Source: Cheilinus undulatus
Taxonomy: Eukaryota; Chordata; Actinopteri; Labriformes; Labridae
Length of the DNA: 64,000 nt
Assembly (NCBI RefSeq): GCF_018320785.1
Contig: NC_054873.1
Location: forward strand, 25,696,196 to 25,760,195
Direction of reading: 5' to 3'
The notes beneath the pieces were generated by a model. That model was not told the origin of the DNA. It did not search any database and was given only the letters and a program-made list of their open reading frames with translations. The translations under genes were made by a program, and so were the position numbers. Shown one piece after another: positions 62,000 to 64,000 of the stretch; positions within the stretch are counted from its first letter, which is position 1; every line of letters begins with the position of its first letter.

Positions 62000-63960
62000 G
62001 CCCTCCAGCGAAACATGAAGAAAATTCATATCAAATACAAAAATACTGAGTATGCCCCGCGTTGCTCTCATAATTTTATTCTGGTTTGATCCAAAATAGA
62101 CATGAATTTGTGTTTTGGTTTTAACATTACAATTTTTAATAGTCCTTTTCTTGTATAATAACATGATGAGGCTAACTAGGCGGATTCAGGCTAACTATAC
62201 ATTAAATGCATGAATGAGTTTGACTAGGCTCACAAAGTGTTCCCATTTAACGTTTTTTCCCGGAAATCAATGTTTAACTTTGATGCCTTTTGAGTTGTGT
62301 TAATAATTATCAATAAAGAAAATAAATCAACTGCCCAGTGTCAAACCTCTTGACAGCTCTGGATTTTTTTTTATTCTTTTCAGGCGTAAGCTTTTTATTT
62401 CTAAACACCTTACCCTACTTTCATAAGTACAAACATGTTATCTTCCTGAGCTCATTTTAACACAGACAATTGGTTTTCTTTTCCATGAAAGCCACAGGCT
62501 TTTTTAATGTTCTATAACAAAATTTAAGCTGCTTTTATTTTGAATTGACTTTAACCCTTACTCAGAATCTGAATTACTAGAGCCAGTGGGAATTCACTCC
62601 CTAGTCAATGCATAAGCCCCATCTATTTAGGGCAAGCTTTAGGCCTACGACACTATAAGGCATGTAGCAGCACCTATACTGTCAAATTTAATACCCAGCT
62701 GTAAGCCACTGCTTGCTTTCTTGGATTCTCAGCTGTGCCATATAGTGTACAATCTCTGATTTGCCTCTTTCCGACAGCGAGAACCAGATGTAAAATGACC
62801 CTGATTCTGTTTAAAACATTTCATTGGATGTCTAGACATCCAAATGCTGTCTGGAAGCAAAAATCAACACCCGCATGAGACTAAATATACAGAGCTTATC
62901 ACTCTGATCAACTCTAATCAGCATATGGCTTTGCTGTTATTTTTGCATTATCTTCCACTTAGACAATGAAGTTCACTTCTAGTAAGGTAACAAATGAATA
63001 CTCAAGCGCTGCCAAAAATAAAGAACAATAGTTGGAGCATGTTAGAATTATGTTTATTTAAAAGAAGATTCTGGAGAAAAACACAGGGTTATGCTGTTGA
63101 AAAATTCCTTCTAACCATGAGAATAAACCAGAAATTTGAACCAATAGTATTTGTGTGTAAAATTTAAATAACCATGCGCCTTCTCACATGTTACCACAGT
63201 AGATTATTTTTCCCTTTAGGTCAGATTTAGTTATTACTATCATTATTATTATTTGCTGGCACAACAGTGGCTCTTTAGTAAATAAAGAAGAAATACTGAA
63301 TTTATAAGGCTCCAGGACCCTTATCAGAGATCCATGCAGATACCTGCATCCTAAGCACTACCAGTCAATCATACCTTTTATGACAGATGGTCTGCATGTG
63401 CACACCAGGTCCTTGTTCTTTAATTCACACACAAAAACAGAGCTTATTGTTATTGACCAACCTAACAAAATCTTAAATTATTTATTAAGTAACACTTTTA
63501 TATATACAAAACAACAGAATATATAAAGAAACAGGTCACTCTCATGCCTTGGAGTTCCAATATTGCCCAACATTTCATTAGCTGAGGAAATGGCATGTTA
63601 AAAAATAAAAAAAAATCATAAAATAAAGCAAATTTGAGTGTTTCATACGGTCGCACACTCCCTTTGTCCTGTTCTGGCTTCATAAACTATGCTGTGAAAC
63701 AAACTAAAATACAGAACATCTAAAAGTGTTCTCCCCTATCGCTGGGCTAAAAGCTACAAACATAAATAACAAAAAGCACATTTGTTTGGCTTTTACATTA
63801 CACAGCTTCAAGAGTCCATCCAGTGTCCACTTTTCCTTATTTGATTCTGAAGATGAGACAAAAAATAAACGACAACAATAACAACATCGATAACAATAAA
63901 GAGAAACAACAGCTTTCTGTGGAGAGAGGAGTGAAAACAGAGGGGACAAAAACTCCTGTG
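62000..63960. other. Intergenic stretch right of gcsh, probably including a neighbour's 3' UTR
   Basis: AT-rich with no exon chain seen. From about 63.4 kb rightward it may be the 3' UTR of a minus-strand gene whose stop codon would lie at 63971-63973. TTTATT at about 63481 would serve as its poly-A signal. No repeats with clear ends were found. Confidence 0.35.
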
Positions 63961-63970
63961 TGTGTTTGGT

Positions 63971-64000
63971 TTAGTCTCCATCAGAGCTCATTGGAAGCTT
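63971..64000 (-). CDS. Possible last coding bases of a minus-strand gene
   Basis: Read from the window edge on the minus strand, the frame gives KLPMSSDGD followed by TAA. The small, polar, acidic end looks like a protein C-terminus, and the sequence left of it looks like UTR. With only nine codons the family cannot be named, and the call could be chance. Confidence 0.2.
   Translation of the reverse strand, partial: KLPMSSDGD

Noticed and set aside
1-64000. CRISPR arrays, tRNA or rRNA genes, operons
   Set aside because: No regular spaced direct repeats, cloverleaf or rRNA-like stretches were recognised, and the gene structure is plainly eukaryotic.

Overview
The window reads as nuclear DNA of a ray-finned fish, most likely a percomorph teleost. 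The genes have many short coding exons with GT-AG introns, the encoded proteins are vertebrate in type, and the spaces between exons carry small non-autonomous hAT-type elements, an L2-type LINE tail and GT/CA/GTTT microsatellites. All exon joins given here were worked out by reading splice sites and checking that codon phase carries from exon to exon; no transcript or database was available. Gene names rest on remembered family sequences.

Layout, left to right. (1) About 289-6264 (+): the 3' part of a CDHR5-like cadherin (two cadherin repeats, one membrane segment, a long Ser/Thr/Pro-rich cytoplasmic tail); its 5' exons lie outside the window. (2) About 6.65-10.75 kb: no gene recognised. (3) 11946-15067 (-): complete calumenin, 315 aa, with an ER-retention HDEF end and a 653-bp hAT-type insert in its last intron. 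(4) 17197-19855 (-): TFIIIC subunit GTF3C6, 125 aa in the model read here. (5) About 20-25.8 kb: non-coding, with repeats. (6) 26.1-45.3 kb (+): a complete zfhx2-type giant zinc-finger homeobox gene, 2,822 aa, about 15 C2H2 fingers and four homeodomains, with a remote 5' UTR exon carrying an upstream ORF and a 2.8-kb 3' UTR. (7) 45.3-53.9 kb: gene-free, with three exact octamer sites and a cluster of NF1-type palindromes, so it may hold regulatory elements of zfhx2. (8) 53925-58584 (+): a complete nine-exon photolyase/cryptochrome gene, 876 aa, with plant-cryptochrome-like residues and an N-terminal extension holding a ubiquitin-interacting motif and a basic nuclear signal. (9) 59807-61925 (-): complete gcsh, the lipoyl-carrying H protein of the mitochondrial glycine cleavage system. 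(10) 62-64 kb: non-coding, with a possible last exon of another minus-strand gene at the window edge.

The genes do not form a pathway; they are neighbours only. The most interesting object is the photolyase/cryptochrome. It has an intact Trp triad, an Asp at the flavin-N5 position (the residue typical of plant cryptochromes, where photolyases have Asn and insect cryptochromes Cys), no His pair of the (6-4) photolyases, and a textbook ubiquitin-interacting motif far upstream of the photolyase domain. Together these suggest a nuclear, light-sensing or DNA-repair flavoprotein coupled to ubiquitin, in a vertebrate.
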